DNA of 64,000 nucleotides from Porphyromonadaceae bacterium H1 (GCA_001653155.1 BDEJ01000041.1:1-64000); one strand, 5' to 3'. Positions 35,244 to 44,269 are shown, counted from the stretch's first letter. Numbers and translations are program-made. The notes: generated from the letters alone by a model not told the origin.

Positions 35244-38147
35244 ATGCTATTCTACAACAGCAAGCAGTGCCCAAGGAAGATTACTGCCACGTTTAGCTCT
35301 TTTTTCAAATCACATGACCTCTATCAAAGAGGCTGCAGAAGCATATTAGCAGGTGTATTACCCTCCATTTTTATAGTTTTTTCAATTTTCCTATTCTCCT
35401 GCAGCGACAAACAGCGCCGCCCGATCGCAGATGACCAAGAACGAAGGTCTCTGGACAGCCTATTGAAAACCATCCACGAGAAAGATTCACTCCTAAGTTT
35501 GCGTAAACGATTTGAACAAGAGGGTAAGATGATCGCCAGCATTGCCGTACTGAGGGAATTGGGGAAACGTCAACGAAACGAGAGCCGTTTCGACGATGCG
35601 CTGAGAACTCACAATGAGGGCTTGAAACTTGCTGAAGAGGTGAAAGACACAATAGAAATCATACAGGCTCTAAACAACATCGGAACCAACTACCGACGTA
35701 TGGGCGTACTTGATGTAGCTATGGAATACCACTCGCGTGCATGGAAAATAAGCGAAGACTGTACCGATAGCTCTTTATTAATGAAAAAGAACGCTGTAGT
35801 CTCACTCAACGGATTGGGTAACATATACATGTCGATCGGGAACTACGAATATGCCGATAGCGTACTACGCATGGCTTTGGCGGGAGAGACGGAGTTAGGC
35901 AGTGCAACGGGACAAGCCATCAATCACGCTAATCTCGGCTCAATCTTCGAAAGCAAAGGACTTTTAGACTCTGCATGGCTACACTACCGGGAAGCGATGT
36001 CTTTCAATCAAAAGGCACAAAACAAACTTGGCATTTCGCTCTGTCACAGATACTTCGGGTCGATCCACGAAAAAGAAGGGAACTACGACATGGCTATAAA
36101 AGAGTACAATGCAGCTTACCAGCTAATGCAAGCTTCAAAAGACGAATGGCATTCACTCAACCTGCTACTTGACTTAGCACAGATCTATCACAATATCGGA
36201 AAGCTTGAGGAGGCATTAAAACATTTGGATAAAGCCCACGAAATGGCCGAGCGCATCAAATCCATGGAGCATCTTCCGAAAGTCTATCAACACTACTACC
36301 TCCTTCACAAACAGCAGGGCAACTACCGCCAAGCCCTAGACTGTCATGTACGCGCCGCGCAACTCCAAGACAGTCTGGTGGATATGAACAAACTAAACCG
36401 GATACAAAACGTAAGTCTGAGCATCGAGCGCAACCGGCAGGCACAGCAAATGCGCGAAGTCCAGCAGCAATACGAAGCAGAGCGCACAACACGCCGAATC
36501 AGCTACTTGGTCTTCGGAATCGTATTCCTACTGCTCGCAAGCGGTCTTTCGATGATGTATTACATTCTTCGGACACGAGCACGCAACCACCGGATACTGA
36601 AGAATCTGAGCGAACTGCGGGAAAACTTCTTCACCAACATCACACACGAACTGCGTACGCCCCTCACCCTCATTCTCGGGCTAAGCCGCGATATCCGGGA
36701 ACATGCCGGCAGCGCAAAGAAAACAAGCGAGCTGAGTCAAATCATCGAGCGACAAGGCAACAGCCTGCTGAACCTTATCAACCAACTCCTGGATATCTCA
36801 AAAATAAAATCAGCCATAGGAGAACCCGACTGGCGCCACGGAGATGTCACGTCCTACATTCGTATGATTGTAGATTGCTACCGCGAATATGCTCACGAAA
36901 AACATATCGAATTGCAATACATCAGCTATGGACCCATCGAAATGGATTTCGTTCCCGATTATATGGACAAGATGCTCAACAACCTCCTCTCCAATGCCTT
37001 CAAGTTCACCCCCGAAGGAGGTAAAGTGACCATAACGGTTCGAGTCGATGACAAAGAAGTCCTTATCAGTATCACCGATACGGGAATCGGCATCAAACCG
37101 GAAAGTATAGATCATATCTTCGAAGCTTTCTATCAGGCCGAAAGCGAAAACAAACACATCGGAACGGGTGTAGGCCTGGCTCTGATACGACAAATAACTC
37201 AATCCATCAACGGAAAAGTGAAAGTAGAAAGCTCGTGGGGTAAAGGAAGCTGCTTTACACTACGCTTGCCTATGAAGCACGGAAACGGAAAATGGAAAGC
37301 TTTTGAGCAGGGAGGAAGATCTCTCAAGCCTTTGCTGCCGGAGGAAAAAAGGCTCCCCGAAGACAGTAAAACCGAAAAAGACAACCGCATGCGCCTGCTC
37401 ATTGTCGAAGACAACGGAGATGTGGCGCGTTACATCGGCAGCCAACTCTCCGAATCCTACGATATATTCTATGCCCCCGACGGCAAGCTGGGATTGGACA
37501 AAGCACGCGAAACAGTACCCGATCTGATCATAACCGACCTGATGATGCCTGAAATGGATGGCTTCGAACTCTGCCGGCAAATTCGGGCCGACGAACTGAC
37601 CAGCCACGTCCCGCTCATTATCCTTACGGCCAAAATAACGGATACCGATCGCATAAAAGGAATCCAAGCGGGTGCCGATGCCTACATGAGCAAGCCCTTC
37701 AACGGGGATGAACTGCGTATGCGCGTAGAGAAGCTCTTGGAGCAACGCCTGCACTTGCGTGAAAAATTCTCGCAAGCCATTGCCGAAGGTAAAGAGACTG
37801 AAGTACAGCGTAGCGAACTCGACCGCCATTTCCTGAAAAAGACAATCGATGCCATATACCTTCTCATGGACAAAAAACAAGCGGAGGTGAACGCTCTCGC
37901 AGAAAAGCTCTGCATGAGCCCGCGTCAGTTTCACCGCAAAATCTCAGCTTTAACAGGCGAATCTCCTGCCTCCTATCTGCTGCAAATCAAAATGAGAAGA
38001 GCCAAACAACTAATCGACAGCAAACCCCAACTGACGATTGACGAAGTGGCAGAACGTTGCGGTTTCGAACATTACTCCGGCTTCTATCATGCTTTCAAGA
38101 AAACTTATGGAGTTTCACCCTCGCACTACAAAAAGGGAGCAAGATAA
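35244..38147 (+). CDS. One-protein hybrid two-component regulator: TPR sensor, histidine kinase, receiver, AraC
   Basis: 967 aa. A long N-terminal leader ends in a lipobox-like FLFSC near residue 53. TPR helices follow to about 390, then a membrane span (417-441), the HisKA domain with the phospho-His in NITHELRTPL (about His468), an HATPase domain with NLLSNAFKFTPEGG and GTGVGLALI, a receiver with the Asp in DLMMPEMDG (near 764), and a C-terminal AraC helix-turn-helix. Unlike classic polysaccharide-type hybrids it has TPRs rather than beta-propellers outside. Most likely the TPRs face the periplasm and the AraC part acts in the cytoplasm. No target operon lies beside it, so its signal is unknown. 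Confidence 0.92.
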   Translation: MLFYNSKQCPRKITATFSSFFKSHDLYQRGCRSILAGVLPSIFIVFSIFLFSCSDKQRRPIADDQERRSLDSLLKTIHEKDSLLSLRKRFEQEGKMIASIAVLRELGKRQRNESRFDDALRTHNEGLKLAEEVKDTIEIIQALNNIGTNYRRMGVLDVAMEYHSRAWKISEDCTDSSLLMKKNAVVSLNGLGNIYMSIGNYEYADSVLRMALAGETELGSATGQAINHANLGSIFESKGLLDSAWLHYREAMSFNQKAQNKLGISLCHRYFGSIHEKEGNYDMAIKEYNAAYQLMQASKDEWHSLNLLLDLAQIYHNIGKLEEALKHLDKAHEMAERIKSMEHLPKVYQHYYLLHKQQGNYRQALDCHVRAAQLQDSLVDMNKLNRIQNVSLSIERNRQAQQMREVQQQYEAERTTRRISYLVFGIVFLLLASGLSMMYYILRTRARNHRILKNLSELRENFFTNITHELRTPLTLILGLSRDIREHAGSAKKTSELSQIIERQGNSLLNLINQLLDISKIKSAIGEPDWRHGDVTSYIRMIVDCYREYAHEKHIELQYISYGPIEMDFVPDYMDKMLNNLLSNAFKFTPEGGKVTITVRVDDKEVLISITDTGIGIKPESIDHIFEAFYQAESENKHIGTGVGLALIRQITQSINGKVKVESSWGKGSCFTLRLPMKHGNGKWKAFEQGGRSLKPLLPEEKRLPEDSKTEKDNRMRLLIVEDNGDVARYIGSQLSESYDIFYAPDGKLGLDKARETVPDLIITDLMMPEMDGFELCRQIRADELTSHVPLIILTAKITDTDRIKGIQAGADAYMSKPFNGDELRMRVEKLLEQRLHLREKFSQAIAEGKETEVQRSELDRHFLKKTIDAIYLLMDKKQAEVNALAEKLCMSPRQFHRKISALTGESPASYLLQIKMRRAKQLIDSKPQLTIDEVAERCGFEHYSGFYHAFKKTYGVSPSHYKKGAR

Positions 38148-38324
38148 GATGAAACACAAATATTTTCAAGAGTTTCCAATAAATCTATATGAGGCTACCT
38201 CAGGCAAAGAACAGAAAATCTTCTGTAGCCCCCTTGCAATACAATATTATATAAAACCATCGCAAAACAAGCACAAGACTGCCTGTCCGGAATCACAACC
38301 TACTGATTCATTTTTCCATAAGCA

Positions 38325-38357
38325 GGCAATTATCACAATTTGATAATGCCTTCTTTT
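38325..38357 (+). terminator. Terminator of the hybrid regulator, overlapping the next gene's stop
   Basis: GGC(A)ATTATCA pairs with TGATAATGCC (38325-38335 with 38341-38350) with a single bulged A, followed by TTCTTTT. It overlaps the last codons of the convergent gene at 38333, so both transcripts meet here. Confidence 0.6.
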
Positions 38358-38764
38358 ATAAAGGTTTCAAAAGTGTTGATCACTCCGCTGTATTCTACGA
38401 TTTTGGAATCGAACACTTTATCAATATCTACTCCCGTAAATCTAAGGCGTTTGCCTGTGGGGTAATTCCCCCAAAATCGACCCCAATGCGCTCTTTCGGC
38501 GGTAACTTCGGAAATAATATACTCGCCGCCTTGGAACTGGTTGATAACCGGCATCTTGAAATCAGGATAGGTTTTGCTCACCTCAATAATAGTCCAACCA
38601 TTATATCCAATCCTGCAAGATATAATGTCTTCATCAAAACGAACTTTGAAGTCCTTGGAGATATAATGTTTAGCCTCTTCCGTATTTCCATCCCCAAAAA
38701 TGACTTCGTAAAACTGTCTTACTTCATCGCTGTTTTCGATTCCTCTGTTTAATAAAAGTAACAT
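38333..38764 (-). CDS. SnoaL-like / ester-cyclase-fold protein
   Basis: 143 aa from the ATG at 38764, which has a GGGGA just upstream (38794 is an alternative start). The pattern RQFYEVIFGDGNTEEAKHYISKDF and the regular beta strands that follow fit the NTF2-like SnoaL family, mostly small enzymes or binding proteins of uncertain substrate. It begins the AT-rich accessory stretch. Function unproven. Confidence 0.55.
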   Translation of the reverse strand: MLLLLNRGIENSDEVRQFYEVIFGDGNTEEAKHYISKDFKVRFDEDIISCRIGYNGWTIIEVSKTYPDFKMPVINQFQGGEYIISEVTAERAHWGRFWGNYPTGKRLRFTGVDIDKVFDSKIVEYSGVINTFETFIKEGIIKL

Positions 38765-38851
38765 ATATCCCCATATAGACACAATTAATTGCATCTATAC
38801 AGTGGGAGAATATTGTTGTTTGGGGAGGCTGTATTTTTTTTATCTTTAGAG

Positions 38852-39382
38852 TTATTGAAAATCATTGAGTTTTTTCATTGCTTCAACAAGTGAATCGTGT
38901 ATGTAAGTCATATCCGAATCAGGTTCTAATGCCCATACAGCATCGGTTTCTTCGGCAGTCTCTTCTGAAAACCAATCAGATTCGTCATATTCCGACAACT
39001 CAAAAAGCCACCATAAATTGCCTTGCGGGTCGATGAAGCGAGCTAATTTCCCTCCATAAAAATCGGTAGGCTGGGTAACAATAGTGGCTCCGAGTGATTC
39101 GGCGGTTGCGAGTTTTCTATCTATATCATTCACATAGACTTGCAATAGAGAGGGCGTATGTTTCCAACCTTCTTTTCGGTCGAAAATAATCATCGTGGTA
39201 TCGCCAATGGTTACACTGCTATTGAAAATCTTTCCATCGGATTGGCTGATTGCCAAAGCGTTTTTGTCTTCCTGGGCACCAAAGACTTTCTCCAAAAACG
39301 AAATTAAAGCACGCGTATCTTGCGTAGCAATGAGAGCATTTACGATGTGGCTTCCTTGCGGTACATTTACTTTTTCAGTCAT
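38852..39382 (-). CDS. VOC-superfamily (PhnB/glyoxalase-like) protein
   Basis: 176 aa from the ATG at 39382. Residues 12-120 hold one VOC fold: ALISFLEKVFGA, TIGDTTMIIFD, LLQVYVNDIDRKL and FYGGKLARFIDPQGNLWWL. VOC proteins include glyoxalases, dioxygenases and bleomycin-binding proteins; the metal residues here do not settle which. A second VOC gene of the same kind lies at 39664-40152, with a broken AraC gene between them. Confidence 0.75.
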   Translation of the reverse strand: MTEKVNVPQGSHIVNALIATQDTRALISFLEKVFGAQEDKNALAISQSDGKIFNSSVTIGDTTMIIFDRKEGWKHTPSLLQVYVNDIDRKLATAESLGATIVTQPTDFYGGKLARFIDPQGNLWWLFELSEYDESDWFSEETAEETDAVWALEPDSDMTYIHDSLVEAMKKLNDFQ

Positions 39383-39406
39383 TTTTCTGTAAATTAAAAT
39401 TCGAGG

Positions 39407-39414
39407 CAAAGCTA
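39407..39414 (-). promoter_or_regulatory. -7 promoter element of the first VOC gene
   Basis: TAGCTTTG on the minus strand, about 25 bases before the ATG at 39382. No good -33. Confidence 0.35.
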
Positions 39415-39453
39415 CCCCGAATTTGTGTGCTGAAATTGTACCGAAACGACATT

Positions 39454-39612
39454 TTAGATTTTCTGAAATAATTGCAAAGGCGAAAGGTTCGTAAACTCTT
39501 TAAAAGCTCGATTGAAATAAGCTCGATCATAATAATCATATTGTAAGGTAAATTGAGTCAGATTATCGCTTGTTATTGTTTTAACGAAAAATTGATACAA
39601 AAGAAGGACTCC
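39454..39612 (-). pseudogene. AraC-family regulator remnant, C-terminal 53 codons
   Basis: The minus strand reads NLTQFTLQYDYYDRAYFN then FKEFTNLSPLQLFQKI before a stop. This matches the end of the intact AraC gene at 40304-41074 (NLTEIAYRFGYYDQAHFN, FKEFTNLSPLQLFRKI), with near-identical DNA over about 60 bases. The rest of the gene, including the first helix-turn-helix motif, is gone. Confidence 0.85.
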
Positions 39613-39663
39613 TCATTCCTTTGAGATTCTTGCTGGCTATACCGCATATAGCGGCTCGCTGTT

Positions 39664-40152
39664 TTATTTTAGATTCTTCATCGCATTCATTAATGTCGTA
39701 TAGATATCGCTTGGCTTACTATTATGCCAACCAGTATTAGATTTATTCTCAGAAGGTTTATTTGCAACTTTTTCATATAGCCACCAAATGTTACCAAATG
39801 GGTCTTTTAATCTCGCTAATTTTAGCCCATTGTAAAAGTCGCTCAATTCTGTAATAATTTCTGCTTTTTCTGCTTTGGCTTTGTCGAGAATTTGTTGTGC
39901 ATTATCAACATAAATTTGCAGAAATGCAGGTGTAAAAGGCCAGTTTCCTTTTGAGTCAGCCAATAGAATCATTGAATCTCCAATTTGGATTTCTGCGTGA
40001 ATCAGTGTCCCATCTCTATCAGGAGTTCTTACTTGTTTATTCTCCTTCCCATCAAATACCTTTTCAACAAAGTCTATAAACTTAGCAGCACCTCCTTTTA
40101 TAATTACGAAAGGATTTACCTTGTTGTAATGAGGAATTTCTTTTCTTTCCAT
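39664..40152 (-). CDS. Second VOC-superfamily protein
   Basis: 162 aa with the same plan as the neighbour at 38852: KFIDFVEKVFDGKEN, QIGDSMILLADSKG, FLQIYVDNAQQIL and FYNGLKLARLKDPFGNIWWL. It has diverged well beyond a recent copy. It lies 151 bases downstream of an intact AraC gene, in the AraC-VOC order that is repeated, half decayed, just below. Confidence 0.78.
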   Translation of the reverse strand: MERKEIPHYNKVNPFVIIKGGAAKFIDFVEKVFDGKENKQVRTPDRDGTLIHAEIQIGDSMILLADSKGNWPFTPAFLQIYVDNAQQILDKAKAEKAEIITELSDFYNGLKLARLKDPFGNIWWLYEKVANKPSENKSNTGWHNSKPSDIYTTLMNAMKNLK

Positions 40153-40303
40153 AATTGAAATTATCTATTTTGTTATTTAATTTAGTGATGTCGATTTTCT
40201 TACAACAGCTTCTAAAATACGAATATACGAAAACTAATTATATTTTTATTTTTTTGCAAAATTGCATATTATCTGCAAAATTGGATTGTACCGAAACGAC
40301 TTT

Positions 40304-41074
40304 TTAGATTTTCCGGAATAATTGCAAAGGCGAAAGGTTCGTAAACTCCTTGAAATTTCGATTGAAATGCGCCTGGTCGTAGTAGCCAAATCGATAGGCG
40401 ATTTCGGTAAGGTTTTCTTTATTTTTGGTGCTTTGTAAATATCTAAACACTTGTTCAAATCGTTTGATTTTGGTGTATTTTCGCAAAGAGAAACCTGTAA
40501 ACTCCTTAAAATTTCGTTCAAATTGCCGTTGAGAAAGGCAAATATCTTTAGTAGAAATATCGGGACTTAGGAAATTGGTTTTTGATAACCATTTTTCAAC
40601 AGATTCGTATTTCAGAGGTAAATCCGTTGCTTTTTGCATCAAAAAGTTTGAAAAAAGGCTTACAGCTTCAGTCAATGTTTGGGAATTGAGCATTTTTTCT
40701 GTAAGTTGTTTGCCCTCATAACTGAACAAATCCTGCAAAGAGATGCGTTGTCCACTCAATGCAGTTGCAGGGATGTTGTGAGTCAACAGAAAAACAGACG
40801 GACGCACCCGAACCCCAAAAAGTTTGGCTTTGGGAAAAACAGCCTCATAATTATCAAATACTGTTTTTTGACCGAAAATCATTCCACTTTCGGATAATTC
40901 TTCCCGATTTTGAGTGTTTTTCACTGTCCCTTCACAAAAGAAAACCAAATCAGTAAGTGTGGACGCAGGCGAAAAATACCGAAAATATTCGTCGGTCTCC
41001 GCTACCCAAAAATACTCTATATATTTCCGTAAAAATGCGTTGGGTTTACTGATTTGGTATTTTGTAGTCGCCAT
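40304..41074 (-). CDS. AraC-family transcriptional regulator
   Basis: 256 aa. Residues about 1-150 form a cupin-like sensing part (FWVAETDEYFRYFSPA). The last 100 residues hold two helix-turn-helix motifs ending FGYYDQAHFNRNFKEFTNLSPLQLF, the AraC signature. Probably regulates the neighbouring VOC gene; a truncated paralogue lies 0.7 kb downstream. A good promoter lies at 41091-41120. Confidence 0.88.
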   Translation of the reverse strand: MATTKYQISKPNAFLRKYIEYFWVAETDEYFRYFSPASTLTDLVFFCEGTVKNTQNREELSESGMIFGQKTVFDNYEAVFPKAKLFGVRVRPSVFLLTHNIPATALSGQRISLQDLFSYEGKQLTEKMLNSQTLTEAVSLFSNFLMQKATDLPLKYESVEKWLSKTNFLSPDISTKDICLSQRQFERNFKEFTGFSLRKYTKIKRFEQVFRYLQSTKNKENLTEIAYRFGYYDQAHFNRNFKEFTNLSPLQLFRKI

Positions 41075-41090
41075 CCAAGATGCTTTTTTA

Positions 41091-41120
41091 CAAAATTAGA
41101 AATTTTTCTATGTTTTTCAA
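41091..41120 (-). promoter_or_regulatory. Promoter of the AraC gene
   Basis: On the minus strand, TTG (41120-41118) and TAATTTTG (41098-41091) are 19 bases apart. Transcription should start about 12 bases before the ATG at 41074. Confidence 0.55.
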
Positions 41121-41325
41121 TACTTCACAAATAAGGGATAATGTATTTTGTTCCTTATTTAATTGTGGGCGATGATGTTGTTTTTGATTGTGGAAGGAAT
41201 TGAAATTATAAATTACGAGTTATGAGGGGTTATGTGTATAGATGTAATTAACTGCGTATCTACAGAGGGGAGGGATGAATATTGCTTTTGGAGTTTCATT
41301 GCTTCAACCAATGGTTGCCACTTTT

Positions 41326-41484
41326 TTATCTTAAACTTAGTCCGCAGCATTCGAAATAGTCCCGGACGAAAGCGAACGGCTTGGAATAGTTCACCCGCAC
41401 CGTATGGTTATCGACGTAAACGACCTCGCCTTCACCGGCAAGTTTCACCAAAGACTTTCCTCCGATATAGGCGGGCAAAACGAG
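41326..41484 (-). pseudogene. Decayed coding remnant, unidentified
   Basis: After an in-frame stop the minus strand stays open for about 51 codons and reads like real protein (YIGGKSLVKLAGEGEVVYV, SKPFAFVRDYFECCG), ending in a stop. Base composition is more GC-rich than its surroundings. I recognise no family. The remaining 549-base gap holds only the AraC promoter at one side. Confidence 0.45.
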
Positions 41485-41623
41485 CTAAAATCGCACCAAA
41501 GGCTTTTTATAGAAGTTAAACGCCTTTTGGCAGCTACCGTTAAAGTTAAGATATGAGCTTGTTTTTGTTGCCCATTATTCTTCTATTTGTTTATGTGTGA
41601 AGAATTGGGTAATTAAGCTGTTT

Positions 41624-42196
41624 TCATTCTTTAGTTTTCTGAAGATATTGTTCTGCATTATAACCTATGCTTTTCAAAGCATTAAACTGACTTTGCTGGT
41701 GTTCCGCAGTTCCGCCTCCGATTATAACATGGCTGTAAATTTCACTTTCCGGCCAATCATCATAGTAATTGTTTAGGAACTGCGGGATTCTTTCGTACAT
41801 GGGTTGAATGATTGAAATAAAGCCATGTTTAAGACATTGAATATATGTTTTTTTGTCAAGTACTTCCGTATTACCATATCGGTCAAATGCTTCCAGGCGA
41901 CTGAGAGCTCCCTCAATATCCCAAGGCGTGAACACAACCAAATGCTCCGGACGACTCCAACGTTCCGTATCCGTTTTATCGGGAGAGGGAATAATCTTTT
42001 TCCAAAAGCCTCTTTTCACGGCATAACTACCTGTAGAAAAGTATAAGCGATATGGTGTGTTGTCGAACACTTCTTCCGATAATTTGCCGGAGATAGGTTC
42101 GAACACTCCGTATAAATCATGATTCAGCAGGCTTGCATAATATGTTCTCTTGCCTGCCTCTATTTCGTAAATTGCCCCTATTTCATATCGTGCCAT
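41624..42196 (-). CDS. Imm26-like immunity protein candidate
   Basis: 190 aa. The N-terminal half (YEIGAIYEIEAGKRTYYASLL, KRGFWKKI) resembles Imm26-type proteins, small beta-rich factors that neutralise polymorphic toxins. A second helical region follows. A strong Shine-Dalgarno (42203-42207) sets the start. No toxin gene lies beside it, so it would be an orphan immunity gene, as often found in Bacteroidales islands. Similarity is judged by eye only. Confidence 0.4.
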   Translation of the reverse strand: MARYEIGAIYEIEAGKRTYYASLLNHDLYGVFEPISGKLSEEVFDNTPYRLYFSTGSYAVKRGFWKKIIPSPDKTDTERWSRPEHLVVFTPWDIEGALSRLEAFDRYGNTEVLDKKTYIQCLKHGFISIIQPMYERIPQFLNNYYDDWPESEIYSHVIIGGGTAEHQQSQFNALKSIGYNAEQYLQKTKE

Positions 42197-42202
42197 TTTA
42201 TA

Positions 42203-42207
42203 CCTCC
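42203..42207 (-). promoter_or_regulatory. Shine-Dalgarno site of the Imm26-like gene
   Basis: GGAGG on the minus strand, six bases before the ATG at 42196. Such a clear site is rare in this window and suggests an imported gene. Confidence 0.6.
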
Positions 42208-42266
42208 TAATAACTAAAAAAAAACGATTCGTGTGATTGGTAAATGAGTCGTGGTTTGGAAAACCA

Positions 42267-43334
42267 TTATTTTTTGTTCATTATGTAAATCTCATTTGGG
42301 CTATATGTTATTATAATCAGTTCTTTATCAACAAAAATTTCGGCACCTTCCCAAAGTCCATACTGAAATCTTTCATCAAAACTATAATTTGATAAACAAA
42401 TTTCAGTCTCAAGTATCCCATTTCTTTTATTTATAGTTCCAATAAAATATTGTCCGTTTTGATTTTTCAAAATTCCTGCAATACTGTTATTGTTTAGATT
42501 TTTTAGATCGTGTATGTGGTAATTTTGTGTCCACAGCTTTTTCCCATTTTTTATTGTGATTGCCGATAATCTATACACTTGTACACGCTCGACAATAAAA
42601 AACAGTTGATTTTCTTCATCTAAAAGTTGTTGAGGCTCTGTTCCGACTTGTTTTTTCGATCGCCATAATATTTCATTTGTTGATAAATCAAAACAACTCA
42701 CATAAGAGGCATAAGAATTTGAAAGCATTAAATTATTTATAAAACAGGGCGTACAGCCAATTGCCCAAACACCGGGATATTTGAACTCGTTTTCTATTTT
42801 AAGCGAGTCAAAGTTTATTTCAATAATTTTTGAATTTGAAGTAGATATGAAAAGTCTGTTATTATGCTTTATAACTTCGCTGTCTAACCATTCAACTCTG
42901 TATTTTTTTGATTTTATTGTTTTACCATTTTCACTGTTCAATACTATTAATTCGTTGTCATTGGACAAATAAATCAAATTGTCCATCACACTTATATTGG
43001 TTGTCCACAACTTGTGTTTTATCTGCCATAAAACACTTCCATCCTTTCTATTAAGAGCGATAATATAATTATTTGTTGTAAATAAATATTTGTCTTTTTG
43101 TACAATGGGTCTGGAAGTAACATAATCACCTTCGTCTTTTAATGAAAAACTCCATTTGACAGTTGTTGTTTCGGTATTTATACATCTTATTTGTGAATAT
43201 TTGCAGGTGTGCTCACGCAAATGAGATTCTGTAAATCTTAGACATACCAAAACATCTCCATTGTCGTAAATAGGAAAATAAGGGTAACAAAACCCTTCTT
43301 CTATTGTTATTTTATTTTTTATAGTCATACACAT
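42267..43334 (-). CDS. PQQ-like beta-propeller protein
   Basis: 355 aa from the ATG at 43334 (43328 also possible); the only longer start is a TTG at 43367 that lies inside the insertion-sequence end. It has about seven blade-like repeats, each with a phrase such as IIALNRKDGSVLWQIK, LIVLNSENGKTIKSKK and FDLSTNEILWRSKK, the PQQ/YncE type. No lipobox or obvious signal peptide. AT-rich codons mark it as accessory. Function unknown. The IS insertion next to its start may have removed its promoter. Confidence 0.65.
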   Translation of the reverse strand: MCMTIKNKITIEEGFCYPYFPIYDNGDVLVCLRFTESHLREHTCKYSQIRCINTETTTVKWSFSLKDEGDYVTSRPIVQKDKYLFTTNNYIIALNRKDGSVLWQIKHKLWTTNISVMDNLIYLSNDNELIVLNSENGKTIKSKKYRVEWLDSEVIKHNNRLFISTSNSKIIEINFDSLKIENEFKYPGVWAIGCTPCFINNLMLSNSYASYVSCFDLSTNEILWRSKKQVGTEPQQLLDEENQLFFIVERVQVYRLSAITIKNGKKLWTQNYHIHDLKNLNNNSIAGILKNQNGQYFIGTINKRNGILETEICLSNYSFDERFQYGLWEGAEIFVDKELIIITYSPNEIYIMNKK

Positions 43335-43361
43335 TAATAATAAAGTAACAGTTTGGCATAA

Positions 43362-44224
43362 ATTCAATTAGCAAATGCAACTATTAGGGAATAGGTAAGG
43401 ATTGATTTTATCGGACAAAGGAAGAGAAAAAAACTTCTCTATCCTTTGTTCCGAAGGGATAAAATCTCTATCTTGGCCTTCGTCCCAAAAAGTTGCAATA
43501 TGAGACATTTAACCCGGGAACAAAGGTACACAATTTCTGCCATGTATAAGCAGGGTTGTACGCAGAAAATGATTGCACAGGCAATCGGTAAAGACAAATC
43601 GGTCGTGAGCCGAGAGCTCAAGCAAAACCGTAACGAGAAAGAGAAGTACACGTTTTCTTACGCTCAGGATATGGCCGAGATTCGTAAGGAGCGCAGGCGG
43701 AAAACTCTACCTGCATACCCGGCACAAGATGAAACACAGAAAGAGGAAGCAGCTCAAGTCTGTCCCCATTAAGAATCGTGTCGGAATAGAAGAAAGGCCT
43801 CCTGTTGTGGATATCAAACAACGCTTTGGAGATTGGGAGATGGACACCATCATCGGGCCAAACAGCAAAGGAGCTATCAAAGATCGTTTACGCTATGCTG
43901 CCATACAAAGAGCATGTGCACACCATCACTGTAGATAATGGTAGTGAGTCTGCAGATCATCAAACATTAGCCAAGAAGCTGGACACACAGATCTATTTCA
44001 CTCATCCCTATTCCTCATGGGAAAAAGGATTGATTGAGAACACAAACAAACTCATCAGGCAGTACATCCCTAAAAAAATCGAATTTCAATGAACTTAAGA
44101 ACAACGTAATCAAGCAGATACAGTACAGAATCAACGAAAACCCAAGATACAAAGTCAATTTCTATTCCCAAAAAGAAATTTTCTTCTCAAATTTGAAGCG
44201 AAAAGTTGCATTCACTGGTTGAAA
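43362..44224 (+). mobile_element. Degenerate IS30-family insertion sequence
   Basis: Both ends remain. The left end at 43362-43387 and the right end at 44199-44224, read inward, agree at 19 of 26 positions with core AATGCAACT. Inside lies a broken IS30-type transposase. The element is only 863 bases, well short of intact IS30 members. No target duplication is certain. Its left end touches the PQQ-propeller gene start, and its right end lies 13 bases before the -33 of the DUF2147 promoter. Confidence 0.8.
43500..44222 (+). pseudogene. IS30-family transposase, broken into four frames
   Basis: The N-terminal helix-turn-helix (MRHLTREQRYTISAMYKQG, IGKDKSVVSRELKQN) runs in one frame to about 43710. 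The catalytic domain then appears in three other pieces: DWEMDTIIG with the first Asp (43729-43900), TVDNGSESADHQTLAKKL with the second Asp and GLIENTNKLIRQYIPKK with the Glu (43905-44092), then NENPRYK in another frame. Segments between the pieces are missing. The element cannot make an active protein. Confidence 0.85.
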
Positions 44225-44236
44225 CTACACCCTTTA

Positions 44237-44269
44237 TTTGGGGGGTTGAGGAATCTTTTTCTATTTTTG
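44237..44269 (+). promoter_or_regulatory. Promoter of the DUF2147 gene
   Basis: TTTG at 44237-44240 and TATTTTTG at 44262-44269 with a 21-base spacer. The -33 lies 13 bases beyond the insertion-sequence end, so the promoter belongs to the flanking DNA. Confidence 0.65.

Noticed and set aside
41232-41519. 95-codon plus-strand frame
   Set aside because: It overlaps the minus-strand remnant and shows no protein-like pattern.
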